DNA from: Rapana venosa
Taxonomy: Eukaryota; Mollusca; Gastropoda; Neogastropoda; Muricidae
Assembly (NCBI GenBank): GCA_028751875.1
Contig: CM054135.1
Location: 11,662,267-11,726,266, forward strand
Direction: 5' to 3'
Length of the DNA: 64,000 bases
Made by a program: the position numbers and the translations under genes. Positions 46,701 through 58,900 of the stretch are shown here, in pieces. The notes below the pieces were generated by a model, which made no database searches, had not been told where the DNA came from, and worked only from the letters and a program-made list of their open reading frames with translations. Within the stretch, counting starts at the first letter, position 1. Each line of letters begins with the position of its first letter.

Positions 46701-47559
46701 GATTGTTGGTTGCAAAGGAATATGTATGAAGGACATGTGGATTGTGTGTTTGCAGCGACAGGTACTGCATGGATATAGTGTAGATCAGGGGACTACGTGA
46801 TAATGGGTGTAAAGACAGGCAACGCATATTACAGAAAACTTTAAGACCACTTCTAGTTTGACAAAGAAAATCCTACTGACAACTACTACCCCGAGTGTAG
46901 GATTTATTGGAGTCGTACCGGATCGCCACAATATCACGTATTTGTACTCTCTTTCTTCTGATTTGTTTTCAGCCGAATCCGACCCAACGGAACTTCGGCC
47001 CTCCAAGTAAATCTCCCATCGTTCTGTCAAGTTCATGGTTTTAGTTCTTATGAGTCAAACCCACATGCGTCAATGTACGGGGACTACGTGAATGTATTCC
47101 ATGTACCCAAAGATTGGGTCCCAAGAATCAGCCATGAGTTTGAATCGGCTGTTGTGTGCTGTCCCCAGTCGCATATTTTCCATTTTTCCACCTACCATCC
47201 TGTGCACCTCCAATAGTAAGAGCTCGGATTATTTGGTATTTTCCGGGCCCACAACCGAATCCGGCATGTCTTTTCTTGCATAGTGCGTCCGATTGTTTTT
47301 ATTTCTGTTTTGCTTGGATTGCTTGGCGGGCTCCCATCTCCAGCCTCACCAAGCTGCTATTATGCCCATGAGTCTGGATTTTTTGGGTCGGGTTATCCCC
47401 CCCACTGATGACAGGTATACTTAATCAGATGGTGCTACCAAGGTTACAACAGGTAGCAGAGGACACCTACAGACTCGACTCTAAAAAGGTAGATAAAACA
47501 GTAACTAATATATAAACTGAGATTAGCTGTGTGTCTTTAAGTTGCACAAGATTTTTATG
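46701..47559. other. mixed sequence, possibly more of the decayed RTE element
   Basis: Antisense frames at 46785-47036 and similar may extend the endonuclease region of the element at 43437, but I see no motif I trust. No host gene is visible. Confidence 0.3.
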
Positions 47560-47910
47560 TTATAGAATATTAATGAAAGGTAGTCATACAAGGACAAATT
47601 CAGAAGAACAGGACACGCCTGCTCTTAGGTTAATGTCTTAACACATGGGAATCCCACAAGGATTTCTTATAGCACTAACGTTGTTTAATGTTCTGACCTA
47701 CGGTCTTTCTAAGTCATTATATCAAAACGTCGAAGTCATGCAGTACGCTTAACTCATCCATTAACATTAAAAGAACGATCTAATGCTTGGAATATGAAAT
47801 ATTCTAAAAGTGCCAGATCCATATATTCATGTCCTTCCATTACAGTGCATCATCTACTTTTTGATTGTCCTATTCTTAAAGACTTGTACTCAAAAGAAGG
47901 GAACTGATAC
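47560..47910 (+). mobile_element. RT fragment of an RNase H-type LINE
   Basis: MGIPQGFLIALTLFNVLTYG and SKSLYQNVEVMQYA (47645-47755) parallel MGIPQGSVVAPILFNILTFD and IELIQYADD of the element at 55907. Further on, ARSIYSCPSITVHHLLFDCP (47790s) and ILKDLY look like a C-terminal zinc-binding region of the same element type, so most of the element between them is deleted. Confidence 0.65.
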
Positions 47911-48390
47911 AAGTTTAAAGCATGGAAAGTTTAGAGTGCATCATATGATTCTCAGTAATATATGACATTAATTGCTTAAGTCAACTATCATTCCAGGGGA
48001 AGGTTACTATAGTCCTACTTAAGGAACTGCATATTCCCCTCTGCTTGACAAACTGTTCGATTATAAAACATTACCTGTCTAACTCATCCAGTAGTTAATA
48101 GAAATTAAACCGAGAAGGAAAAAACCAACACACACATGGACGTGTGACCAACATGGCGACAGTAAGTTTTTGTACAACCATGGCAAAAACACTGGTTCAC
48201 TGATCTGCACCCTGCTACTCTGATACATTGGCAATAGCAAGAAATGCTGATCAAGAGCAGGAAGAAAACTCCACAGAAAAAACCCAGCCGTGAGAAGTCA
48301 AAAGCAAATTCACTGTTTGCAGAAGCTATTTACAACCCATGCAACATTTCTGAATGCATACAAACCAGATGTTTAATCACCGAACTTACA

Positions 48391-48531
48391 GTGCAGATCA
48401 GATTACTCATTGAAAAACTATCAATACTTAGCAAAGACTGCAGATCAGATTACGCACTGAAAAAAATCAATACTTTAGCAGACTGCAGATCAAATTACAC
48501 ACTGAAAAAATCAGTACTTTAGCAAAGACTG
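48391..48531 (+). repeat. ~46-bp minisatellite, three units
   Basis: Each unit has GCAGATCAGATTAC(T/G)CA, CTGAAAAA, TCAATACTT and TAGCAAAGACT. Units 2 and 3 differ by short indels. The frame at 48244-48522 runs through them and includes the repeat, but has no domain. Confidence 0.88.
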
Positions 48532-48663
48532 TGGCTGACCAGGGCTGTCTTCTGGCTTCCTTGCTCTCTCTCTCTCTCCCTCCCTCTCTCTCTTTGCTCA
48601 CAACCAACGGCTGTCTGCTGGATCCTCCAGGGAGGTGATCGAGGAACCCAGACCGACTCCTGG

Positions 48664-48695
48664 CCCCTTGTCCCCCCCCCCCCCCCCCCCCCCCT
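48664..48695. repeat. poly(C) tract
   Basis: The stretch is almost uninterrupted C. A second homopolymer (G, about 17) lies at 48856-48872. On the opposite strand these could form G-quadruplexes; they are also sites where length calls in an assembly are unreliable. Confidence 0.95.
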
Positions 48696-48721
48696 TGGCC
48701 ACAACATAGGCTGAAGGGGTG

Positions 48722-48800
48722 AGACAAGACTCAAGAATATTTCAATATCTCTGCTAAATGAATTAGGAGACAACTATCCTCTCCATCAAACACAACCACT
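48722..48800 (-). mobile_element. possible Rex1-like 3' tail fragment
   Basis: ACAAGACTCAAGAATATTTC, AATATCTCTGCTAAATGAAT parallels 7610-7660. It fits the end of a minus-strand LINE with a CAAGACT-type tail. No coding region is attached. Confidence 0.3.
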
Positions 48801-49029
48801 AAAGTACAAAGGTCAGTGTCTCCAGAAACATTAAAACAAAAGAACCACAAACACAGGGGGGGGGGGGGGGGAACTACGCCAAATGACGCAAAAGAAGTCT
48901 GACGTCACATGATCTTCCAAATCCAAAGAATGCTCACAATTCTATTTTAAGTGGAGTCAACAGCAGGCGGCTTGGTCAGTCCCATGCCTTCAATGTAGAA
49001 GTTGAGGCTCTAGAATCATTAGTAACAGT

Positions 49030-49260
49030 TCCCAGTTACTCAGTAAAAAAAAAAAACTGTCAAGAAACCAGTGTGGTTCTTCACTGTGGAATCAGCCATC
49101 TGAAAGACACAGATCCAGAAGAACCCAGTGATGAAATGGTTGAAAATGTAACAAATGAGAGACCATGGTCGCGCCCTGACACCAAAGCTGTGGTAAGTAA
49201 AATTGCCCCTGTCGTGAACACAGATGTCCAGAAAAAAGAGATGTGTTTAATGCTTTGATG
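49030..49260 (+). mobile_element. fragment of a LINE ORF1 with an SGNH-esterase fold
   Basis: TSVVLHCGISHLKDTDPEEP (about 49063 on) and TKAVVSKIAPVVNTDVQKKE align by eye with TFVIHCKINDLKKKDPEVCS and LKIIISKIAPVKNHRAEFEA in the ORF1 at 61480-62400. HCG-I-HL corresponds to the block III GxND motif of SGNH hydrolases, with N-D replaced by S-H, so a catalytic role is lost. It is a short piece on the opposite strand to that copy. Confidence 0.65.
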
Positions 49261-49439
49261 AAGCCACTTTCCCCAAATGTAGCCATTTTCGCAAAGATTT
49301 TCCCCATTTTAATGGAGCAATTTTCCCCAAATAGAAGTTGGCATGTTACAGGGAAAGGATTGATGTATCATGTTTGTTACACTATAGTTATATAACCACA
49401 TACTAAAGGCTACATTGAAACATCCATGGGAACTTCATG

Positions 49440-50065
49440 ATTTTCATCTCTGTATACCGTAATAAAATAATAATATAATAAATGTATGGAAATTATATAG
49501 GGCTGAATCTTGTAAAGTAAACAAATCAAAGCGCTTGCATTCAAATCATTAACACGCATGCAACCATCCATAAATATCAAGATAAACAAATAAATTTATA
49601 TACACAACACACTTAGGTCGGGGTGGTGGAGGTGAAGGCAGCTATTGACAAGTAGGAACAGATAACAGAGGAAGATCTCAAGTAGAGTATAAGTGCGTTT
49701 TGAGGCTAGATTTGAAAGAATCAAATGAAGGCTTTTGTCGAAGTGGAAGAGGGAGGTCGTTCCATGTGGGGGGACCGGAAACAGAGAAAGAGCGACCACC
49801 AGCAGTGGTTTGTTTAAATCTGGGTGTTCGAAAGCACAAAGTATCTACAGCTGAACGAAGGGAACGGGACGGAGTGTACAGGTGAAGACAGTTACAGAGA
49901 TAAGAAAGGTGCAGATTTGTGGAGACATTTGAAACAAAGGGTATTAATCTTATACAATATTCTTTGTGATACAGGCAGCCATTGAAGAGATCGCAAAAGA
50001 GGAGTGATGTGTTCAGATTTTTTCTTTCTAAGGACCAGTCGAGCTGCAGAGTTTTGTATGCGTTA
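49440..50065 (-). mobile_element. L2-like LINE 3' end (RT C-terminus and 3' UTR)
   Basis: Reading leftward from 50065, the minus strand gives RIQNSAARLVLRKKKSEHIT, then TNLHLSYLCNCLHLYTPSRS, TTAGGRSFSVSGPPTWNDLP, PLPLRQKPSFDSFKSSLKTH and a stop near 49600. This overlaps and extends the C-terminus of the L2-like element at 35340, which breaks off within this part. The 3' UTR has CAAGCGCTTTGA and TTTACAAGATTCAGCCC and ends in a TTATTATATTATTATT simple repeat (49440-49480). Confidence 0.85.
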
Positions 50066-50952
50066 AAGGGAGTATCACTATATACGATACTTTGCTATTA
50101 TTCAGACTGATCATCTTCTTAGCAACTATTAGAGTATCTGTTTGTTTCTTTCGTTTTTCAGCAGAAGTCAGAAAATAGAGAGGACTTGCTGTTCGACAGG
50201 CGGTTCCCTGGAGAAGACAAAGTAACAGAAACTCCGGGTTCGGTAAGAGTCACAAACTCGCGCTGTTCTGTGCTTTTCTGTCTTTTGCTTGCTTGTTTGT
50301 TCTTCCTTTTTTTCTCCTAAACTCAGAGAGGTTTTCCAGAAATAAATGGTTTTGATGAACACTGATACTACATCAAAGAGTACACATTTGTGTCAGAAGT
50401 AGAGATTGAGAAAACTAGTGCAGATGAAAAGCAAATATAGCTCTTTCATCAGAGCATGAAAGATTTTTGTAAAGACACCAAGGAAAACAATGATGTGAAA
50501 GTCTATTTACAGTAAGGACTATGACGTTTTCCTGGCCTGCCTTAGGTATTTTAGCTTCTGTTTGGGCCATCATGAGATATCTTAACTATGGTAGTGTTGA
50601 ACCATCCCTGGTAGTCTATATAAGAGAAAATACCCTCTCATAAAAGAGTTATTTCATTTAAAGAAATGAGATAACAATCCTGTAGCTCCCAAATCTACTG
50701 TCAAGTGAGATATTAGAAAAAGGAAAGGAAATGCACTCAAAAATTCAGTTCAAAATTAATTACATGATTATATAGAACAACTATCTAATACATATGCCTC
50801 TGTGTTTGGAGAGCCAAAAGAATAAAGGAGGTGATTTAATGCATACAGCTCAAGTAGTTAATCTTAATTGCTTGGTAATCTGAACATCCTAAGACCATTT
50901 AGAACTGGCAGACCCAAAAAATTACTACATTTGGATCTCCAAAGTGAAACAT
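50066..50952. other. unique sequence, no gene recognised
   Basis: It is AT-rich with short frames, including an antisense 64-codon frame with no domain. Nothing was recognised. Confidence 0.4.
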
Positions 50953-52727
50953 TGTCACGGTTCGCATACTTCTGTGCATAATTCCGGTGATAACTCCGTG
51001 TTATTTCTGTCTATGTGTGTCTGGGTGCTAGTGTCTCCCTGTGTTCACACGCGCATTTTTCACATATGTGGTGAAGTCCAACTTAGTGGCATGCACATTC
51101 CCTCTTCTCTGCAATTTTGCATGAAGGTTAGCTTCTCGTGAAGTTCCTGGTCGTGAGTTAGGGTTTGGATCATCAGCTGAGTAGCAGTAACTTTAAATAG
51201 GAGGAGGTCTTGACTTGAGTTAGGAGAAGGATATTCAGTCTTTGGCTGAAGAAGTTCGTTGGTCGCGGTTCCAGCGTGGGCTGTTGGGTTCCGCGAGGTT
51301 CTGTGTCTGTACTTGGAAAAGCAGTACCTTGAAGTAGTTCAGGCTCCTGTGAACCGAATCTTTGTTCTTTGTTGTTGCGTCGAATCCGTCCTGACAACGT
51401 CTTCCTTGAGATGCAGGAGTGCACCTTACTTCCTGTGGTGTTATCTCCTCTTGGAGAGCGGAGGGGAGCAGTTATCTTTGAAGTAGTTCAGGCTCCAGAG
51501 ATCCGGTCTACATTCTTCGTTTGTGCTGTCCGTCTTGTTATCGTCTTTCCTGGGATGCAGGAGTGCACCTTGATCTTTCTCAGTGACAGGTAAGGGACGT
51601 TTTGTAGATTTAATTGAGTTCCGTGTTCCTTGTGCTGTTGTGGTGATTGTCGTTGAGTGTCTGGTGTCAACTTAGTGCGTAGATGGCTGGTTTGTGAACA
51701 AATGAATGTAGAATGTTTTTAAGGGAGGTTTCCTTTGTCTTAAGGTTTATTGTCCATTAGGTTGATTTAGAATTTTTCTTCAGTAAATTGTAGGATGCTT
51801 ATCTTTAATCTGTCTTTTAAATGCTAACGTTTTGGTCAAGAGAGTTCTCATTTGTATATGAAACACTTAGTATTTCCTAAGTTTAACTTGACATGGGCGA
51901 GTCCTGAGTGATTTGGGATTTAGTGCAATTTTGCGTATTAAGCAGATGTGTGTGGTTATTATTATTTTTGTGTAAGAATAATTCTTTTTTGTGGAAGAAT
52001 GTTTTTAAAAGTAGTCTAATTTAACTGTACTTGAAACTAAATAATTACAGAGTGTACATTAGACGTGATTTAGATTCGAAATGTAGATGATTCCCTAGGT
52101 ATACAGAGGGAGTTTTTGGGTGTTAACAATTTGTGAACCTGGAAGTCACAAGGGAAATAACCCTAGTTTTCTTAGCGCTAGTTAAGGACGTATGCTGAGG
52201 AATGGCAAGTATTGCCTGCTCCAGGTTCCTGTGGGTGCCTCCAGTGGTGGAGTCGTGCCTGGAGAGGGTGCAGCCTGGTGTGCCCTGAAGAGCCGCCGAC
52301 GGCTTGTCCTTGACCCTCTGTCCCTGTATCCCCATGATCCACCTTTTTCCCCTATGACCCTTTTCCCTCCTCCCTGCTGCCCTGTCCACCTGTGACCCTC
52401 CCTGAGGACTTCAGCCTGCCCTGAGCTATCCCACGGTGACCGTATGTGGAAAGCATGTTGTGACTGTGAGGGAAGTCCGAGGAGAACATTCCTCAAGCGG
52501 GTTTCAAGCTGTGCAGAAGAGGGGAGGGGATTATAAAGTTAGGACTGAGTGTGGCTGGAAGTTGAATATGTGTGTGGGGAAGTGGATTTAAGTATTTGTC
52601 TAATTTGATTGCTTTTGATTTCGGAAAGTAAAGTCTGGAACTTTTCTTCTGTGTTCTGTGTTTGTTGTTCGGGAAGATAGAGAGGGAATGGGTGGGGTTT
52701 AGCCACAATCCCTTAAGGAGCGTGACA
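50953..52727. mobile_element. candidate solo LTR, ~1.78 kb
   Basis: The interval begins TGTCACGG and ends GCGTGACA, giving TG...CA ends and a 7-bp terminal inverted repeat (TGTCACG/CGTGACA). That is the form of LTRs of Gypsy- or BEL-like elements. The flanking pentamers are AACAT and ATCAT, four of five identical, which would suit an old target-site duplication. No gag or pol sequence is attached, hence a solo LTR. Strand cannot be fixed: a CCTTAAGGAGCGTGACA end would suit the + orientation. An unrelated palindrome by chance is possible. Confidence 0.45.
51328..51600 (+). repeat. diverged ~150-bp tandem duplication inside the candidate LTR
   Basis: TTGAAGTAGTTCAGGCTCC occurs at 51331 and 51478. 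ATGCAGGAGTGCACCTT recurs about 146 bp apart, with GATCCGGTCTACATTCTT versus GAACCGAATCTTTGTTCTT between. Short repeats of this sort are common in LTR promoter regions. Confidence 0.75.
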
Positions 52728-52839
52728 ATCATGTTGCATTTAAATCCTTGAGTTTCCCATAACTGAAATTGATCCTTATGTTGCCATGCTCCTTGGTCCT
52801 TTTGAGGTGGTGTCTGAAAGTCATCACCATAAGCTAATG

Positions 52840-53481
52840 GCTGCTTACAATGTCAGCTCTTGGACATTGAAAGTGACATTTGATCATGACATTGGTAGTA
52901 ACATTTGACCGTGGCATTGAAAGTGACATTTGTCCATGACATTGTCGATTTGATTGTGGTATTCCCTGGGCTGTTCCATGTCCAGCGTCTGGATGGTTTG
53001 TGTGGACCAGTGTGTTAACCACCTGCAGGTTGCTGTACTTGGCGTATTCTATGAGCATCAAGCCTTGCTAGCAGGTCTCAGGTTTGCAGGATTTGTCACA
53101 AGTCCCTTTCCAGTTCTTGTTAGCATCTGCTTCTATCTTTGTATTCCAGCCACCCTGTACTACAATGATGTCTTTCTTTGGCGTCTGGTCTATGTCTTCG
53201 TGCAGCTGATCATAGAAGTCTTTAAGGTCCTTGTTATCATGGTCTGTTTGTTGGAGATAAGCTAAAATGTTGGTAATGTTAAAAAGTGCTGCATTCGGAT
53301 GAATTGTAATGCGTTGACGAGAGATTGATTGACATCCTATGATGGCATTTACAGTATCTTTGTGAAAGAGGAATCCAATTTCATGTTCATGTCTATCTTC
53401 ACTGCCACTGAAGTAGAGTTTATTACCTTGTGGGGTAAATGTTTCTCCAAATTTTTTCCAGTGTGTCATCAACAGCAGCAA
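52840..53481 (-). mobile_element. endonuclease fragment of an RTE-type LINE
   Basis: On the minus strand: KFGETFTPQGNKLYFSGSED, RHEHEIGFLFHKDTVNAIIG, DLKDFYDQLHEDIDQTPKKD and IIVVQGGWNTKIEADANKNW, in the order of the RTE endonuclease. The later part (LMLIEYAKYSNLQVVNTLVH) is followed by a short degenerate repeat of GACATTGAAAGTGACATTTG-like units (about 52864-52950), where the catalytic HNQIDY region should be. No RT is present. Confidence 0.85.
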
Positions 53482-54052
53482 ACAACATTAAATCCTCCTG
53501 TGACAGGGGTCTAAGGAACGCGTACTTGGTCTATCTCTGTAAAGACTTGCTTGTCTGTGCCATGAGGCTTATTTATACCTTAATCAATATAAAGAACAGA
53601 ATGTTGGAATTTTCTTTATAATAGGTCTTTTCAATAGAACATTATCAACAATATTTCATTGAAATGCTGTTAATCTTTGTAGATGCCCTGTGCTGCAAAT
53701 AATCAGTTGATATTATGTACAGTTTTACTGACAGACCCCGTCTGTTGAATAATTTCAAGTGCAATGAAATAAATTTTGTTCGATATTCTATTATTTGTTA
53801 TTGACAGAATTTCATCAAATTTTATTCTACACAGTAAAATTATCTGACTATATTCTACATAATTTATTCCATTCGTTTCAAGTTTTTCATGTAGACACTG
53901 AAAAATTGCTATTATCAGTGTTTGTGTTCATAAGTTCTTGCCGCAGGAACTTATCAAAATTAATCTGAAGAATCGTTTTGTTTTCATGCTGTTGTAATTG
54001 CTCATTAAAAACTGTAACTTTTAAATGAAATTTTCGTTGATTGTATTTGCAG

Positions 54053-54211
54053 ATGCCTACAGTTTTGCATTACCTTTGGTGTGGAGACAAAAAGTTCCGT
54101 TTTAGAGACTACCTGGGTGTTCTCAGTGCCGTCAAAGTTTTTCGGCCTATAAGTGTGATGTTCCACTTTACCCATGAACCTCGAACAGATGACTACAACA
54201 CCTGGTTCAAG
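54053..54211 (+). CDS. internal exon of a candidate glycosyltransferase (DXD sugar-binding type)
   Basis: The acceptor is TTGTATTTGCAG|ATGCC, the donor CAAG|GTGAGG. The exon is 159 nt (53 codons), phase 0 at both ends. The peptide begins MPTVLHYLWCGDKKFRFRDY and continues GVLSAVKVFRPISVMFHFTH to NTWFK. HYLWCG followed by an F-R-x-Y-L...SV..V-RP pattern is what I recall of the start of the GT-A-like domain in Gly_transf_sug (GT32-like) proteins of invertebrates. The DXD motif would fall in a later exon, which is not seen in 54212-64000. The exon at 39323 fits upstream. Donor substrate and acceptor cannot be told. Confidence 0.72.
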
Positions 54212-54431
54212 GTGAGGTTTCAGTTGTCATAAGTTGGTGTGTTCTGTTATTGACAGTCATGAAGTCAGATTCTGATGTTCTAGTTTGTCTCTACATCTCT
54301 CTTTTCCTGATTGTAACTTGTATATTGATTTTGCTGGCTATCACGAAAGCAATCACATTCCCCTTTTTTCATTATCTTTTGATAATTTTATGTATGGGAA
54401 AAATGTAGTTGGGGATATTTGACTAGTTTTT

Positions 54432-54512
<81 letters not shown>
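54432..54512. repeat. (CA)n microsatellite
   Basis: A pure CA tract of about 39 units is followed by AAACACGCACACACC. Confidence 0.96.
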
Positions 54513-54514
<2 letters not shown>

Positions 54515-54649
54515 CGCACACACCTATCGGAGCTTGAAAGGCTGGGGCTTTGGGGGAGAGGGGTGTCAGTTTCTCTAGATTGGTATTGATTCAATGGTTG
54601 GCTGCATGAAGGTTTTTCCTCAGTTTTAATTTCATAACCATAAGCACTA

Positions 54650-55600
54650 TGTCATTATCACTGCCATTATCAACTGTAGGGAATGTTCTTCTCGGGGCCT
54701 TGTTAAAGCTAGACTTGAAGCTTCCTGGCGCCAAACTGCAGTCTAGCTATCTGAATGTGAACCAACCCATGAGGAGCATGCCAAGTTGTTCTTCTAGGCA
54801 GTTTGTGGGGCTGCATTGGGTTGGCAAAGGTGAACATACAGCTGATGGCAAACTCCAGACGACGTAACCCTCTGAGATTATTTTGTTTCTCCTGTGCCAA
54901 CCTCCCCACCATTCTGGCCCAATGTAGGTGCGCATTTCAGCCAATCTTAGCATTCCAGACTCATTGGACTATAATGATATATTTTCTGGGCACTTTGCTC
55001 ATAATGTTTTCAAGTTGCTCATAAAACTGCTCAACTTCCTCATTGCTGTGGTCTAATGTGGGTGCATACACTTGGATGAGGGGGATGTTCTATGTTTTGC
55101 TGACAGACTTGTGGAAATTAGTCTGCTGCCAGTAGGAGTACAGATAATGACACATCAAGCTACTTCTTTGTTTACAGAGAAGCCTACTCCATGTTGGTGT
55201 TTTATTTCTTCTCTGCTCTATCAGATCTTTTGGCCCTCTTCTGTTGTTGATTCTCTGAGTCCTTTCCACCTCACTTCAGGTAGCGCACTAATGTCCCAGT
55301 GATATCTTTCCATGTTGTGCTCAAGCGCTTTCATTTATCCACAGGCCTGCAGGGTGTAAACATTCCATGTCCTTATGGAAATTTGTTCTGTTGAAATGTT
55401 GAAGTAAAACTAGCACCAGTTGCAAACGTTTCACTTTATCCACCCAGTGACTTGTAGAGGTTTTCGCAGTTGTAAACCCGGGCCTTGTCTGATCCCGGAT
55501 CATGTTGTGCTCTCGTGTGTCTTTCACGTCCTTTCTGTGGGCTAAGGGGTATTTCTTGGCAGTGCGGTGCCCATCTCCACTCCCAAGTTTCCCACTATGG
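54650..55600 (-). mobile_element. RTE-type LINE fragment: 5' UTR and endonuclease
   Basis: The 5' side (55480-55600) keeps the same order as copies 1-3: GGGAGTGGAGATGGGCACC, GCCCACAGAAAGGACGTGAA and AGGCCCGGGTTTACAA. The endonuclease follows with WNVYTLQACG-, HWDIS-, IQVYAPTLDHSNEEVEQFYE- and PRRTTWHAPHGLVHIQIA-like pieces. It is a diverged subfamily of the RTE elements elsewhere in the window. It breaks off at about 54650 in the middle of the endonuclease. Confidence 0.8.
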
Positions 55601-55789
55601 CTAAGAACACACACCAGAATCTCACATACATTTATCCTGCCAGCAGAAGTGATTATTGACAAATAATATTGGATAAACCCCAAATCAATTACCCTGTACA
55701 ACTCCCTTACCATACCAAAAATGATTTTGCAAATATAAAACTTGGCTCTAAAAACACAGTAGATTTGCGAGCTAAGGTAGGGGTGTGCG

Positions 55790-55834
55790 TGCGTGCGTGC
55801 ATGTGTGTGTGTGTGTGTGCATGCTCGCGCGCGC

Positions 55835-55906
<72 letters not shown>
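55790..55906. repeat. (GT)n-(GC)n tract at the 3' end of an RNase H LINE
   Basis: GTGCGTGCGTGC passes to GT, then CTCGCGCGCGCGCG, then about 35 GT units, and touches the minus-strand element end TACCTATTCGTGTCTGTGCA. The same junction type occurs at 38440. Confidence 0.95.
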
Positions 55907-58900
55907 ACCTATTCGTGTCTGTGCACGAGATAAAAAAAATACAAAGAAATTATGGGAGGGTTGGGGTGGGGGTGGAGGGCATTGAATTGCTTAAACTGCA
56001 GCAAGAACAATTACAAAAAATTGCCAACAGGGCTTCTAACTAAAAAACTATCTTCAGCATAATTACATTATCGGCCAATAAATGTTCAAATGACATATTT
56101 GAAATCTTATCTACAACTGTACCAGAAAAATATGGTCGAAGTACTTCACAATGAAGAATGACATGCTTAGGTGATAAGTCAGAACCACATAGACAAGTTA
56201 TCTGTTTACAGAATTTAGTCCTAAATGCATCCAATCTGAACCTTTAGATCATACTTCCCACCAGTCTGTTATGAAAATGACACACTCTGACACTTAATGA
56301 ATGTCCACGTAAAGAATACTTTCGTTGTCTGTTGACATGGTTCCAAGAAGCTTTTTTCAGCAGAAGTATGCCCTCCTGAAGACTGAGTGGAAGGTTCAGA
56401 GGTGCTGTAACTTCAGAGTCCGTGTCAATGGCAGCAGCTTTGGCTAACTGGTCAGCTTTCTCGTTGCCGTGGATTCCACAATGTGACGGAATCCAGCAAA
56501 AGACAAGGATAGTGCCTCATAAGGAAAGAAAATGTATTAGGTGACGAATTTCAATGATTAATTCCCCTCTTACCTTAGTATTAAACGCTCTTATTGCTTG
56601 TAAAACAGACTTAGAATCAATACAAAACAACACCTTAAATATATTGATATGCAGATTTAATTTTGTTAAAATTTGAGGCCATTAAAATAGCTATAAGTTA
56701 CGCAGTAAAGATTGAAAAATCTTTGCCTAAATGATAAAATTTTTCTATGTTTAATGCAGGAACTACAAAAGCAGATCCAGCATTCCCACAGTGTACTACC
56801 GAACCGTCAGTGAAAACTTTGAAATAACCACTATATGTTTCATCAAAATGAGCTCTAGATATTGCAGCGACAGCAGGACTTTCTTTTTTTTATATTAGAA
56901 TAATCAGTATCAAACTCAGCCCTGTTAAATTCCCACTTTGGAATTGTGGAGAAAACTGGGTGAGATGCTACATTTCTGACATTCATTCCAGAAGATGTGA
57001 ACAGATCAGAGGTGTAAGAACTGATTGATGTCAGTGATTGTATGAATTTAGCCATTTTAGGAAAATCTACATCCGATTTTAAATGAAGTTCTTTAATATT
57101 AGAATTCTGAATTGTCGAACTTCTTAAAACATACTTTGCCGAGGCAAGCTTAATTTGTTCTTCAAAAGGTAGGATATTTATCTCAGCATATATTTTTTAA
57201 GTTGGTACGTGTGCAGGAACACCAATCGCCAACTTGAATGACTTACTGTCTACACTCTGCATTTTATTTAGCAAATATTTAGGAGCAGAGAAAAAAATGT
57301 CCTGTGCATAAGTTAATCTACATCGAACAAGTGCTGTTGCTAAATGGATAAGAGATGACATATCTTGGCCCTAGTGTTGCTTGCTCACCATTTTAAGCAA
57401 ATTAAGATGTTTTTCTAGCTTTGGTCAGGACATATTCAATGTGGTTATTCCATGTAAGTTTTGTGGTGAGAAATACCCCTAGAAATATTTTTTCTTTATA
57501 TTCTTACACAGTATCTCCTACTTTAAAGGAGGGAAGTGCCTGTGGATTGTAGCCAGTGTTGAAAACTATCATATGGGATTTGTCAGGAGATAGCATTAAT
57601 CCATTTTCTTTAATAAATGTATATATCTTATTTAACTCATTTTTATAAACCTTTCTAATATAGTTAAGAGATGTTATTGGAGTGTGCCTTTTCATGGTTA
57701 CTTTCATCCATATGCATAGATCATCTGCATATTGAATCAATTCAATGTTGTTGGACACTATATTGGGAAGATCAAATGTTAAAATATTAAAGAGTATAGG
57801 TGCCACTACTGATCCTTGGGGGATCCCCATATCTATAAATCTTGGATTGGAATATGCATTTCCAATTTTTGTTTGAATAGATCTATTACTCAAAAACGTT
57901 TTAAAATAATTGTACATGCATCCAGACAGACCAATCTGTTTAAGTTTGTGGAGCAATCATACATGCCATACCTGATCATAGGCTTTTCTGATATCACAGA
58001 AAATAGCAAGTACATTTTTTTCTTCTGGCAAATTGATGTTTCACGTGAGTGATAAGTTTAATAAGGTGATCTATTGTTGATCTACTTTTTTTTCTAAAAC
58101 CTGCGTGGGCTACTGGAATGATATTCCTTTTTTCACAGTAATGAATAAGCCTGTTTAATATTATTTTTTACATCAATTTTTCCACACGGGAGGTCAGTGA
58201 AATAGGCCTATAACTGTTTATATCTCATTTATGTTTACCTTGTTTACAGATAGGTACAATTACAGACTGCTTCCATAAGGTTAGCATTGTTCCCTCTGAC
58301 CAACATTTTTGGAAATATTTATGAGGAGTTATAATAATATCAGGCAAGTGTTTTATCATTTCATTAGAAATAGCATCAAGACCAACTGCAGATTTCTTGG
58401 AGCTAAGAGTAGAAATGGCATCCTTTACTTCTTGAAAAGTGATGGAAGCATTTCTGTAACGTTCTTTATCTTCTGGAGGATCTTTGTATTTTTCCAGGCA
58501 GGCTTCTTTTTCTCTATAAATTCTGTCTTCTTCAGATAACCCTTCTGAACAACTCGTCTCCGAAAACATTTTTACAAAAGCTTCAGCCTTATCAAGTGGG
58601 TTGGGAATTCGTTGTCTAATTTGATGGGATAGTTTGGTAGTTTTACACCCTGTTTCATCTCTTTCAGTTCTTTTTCAAACTTTTTTCTGATCTTTTGAGA
58701 TTAATATGCCATCTTTACAGAAAGTAGACCAGCACTGAAGCTTAGCGTGTGCTATTACTTTGTTGCAATTATTTTTTGCCTTTTTCATTTCCATCATTTT
58801 CCTAACGTTCTTCCTCTCTTTAAGCTAGGATAAATATTAAATGTTTTCTTTTTGTTTAGCCTTGCTATTTCACATGATTCATTTCACCAACATTGCCAAA

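Noticed and set aside
55669..56043. 124-codon + strand frame
   Set aside because: It reads through a (GT)n tract and the antisense of a LINE 3' UTR.
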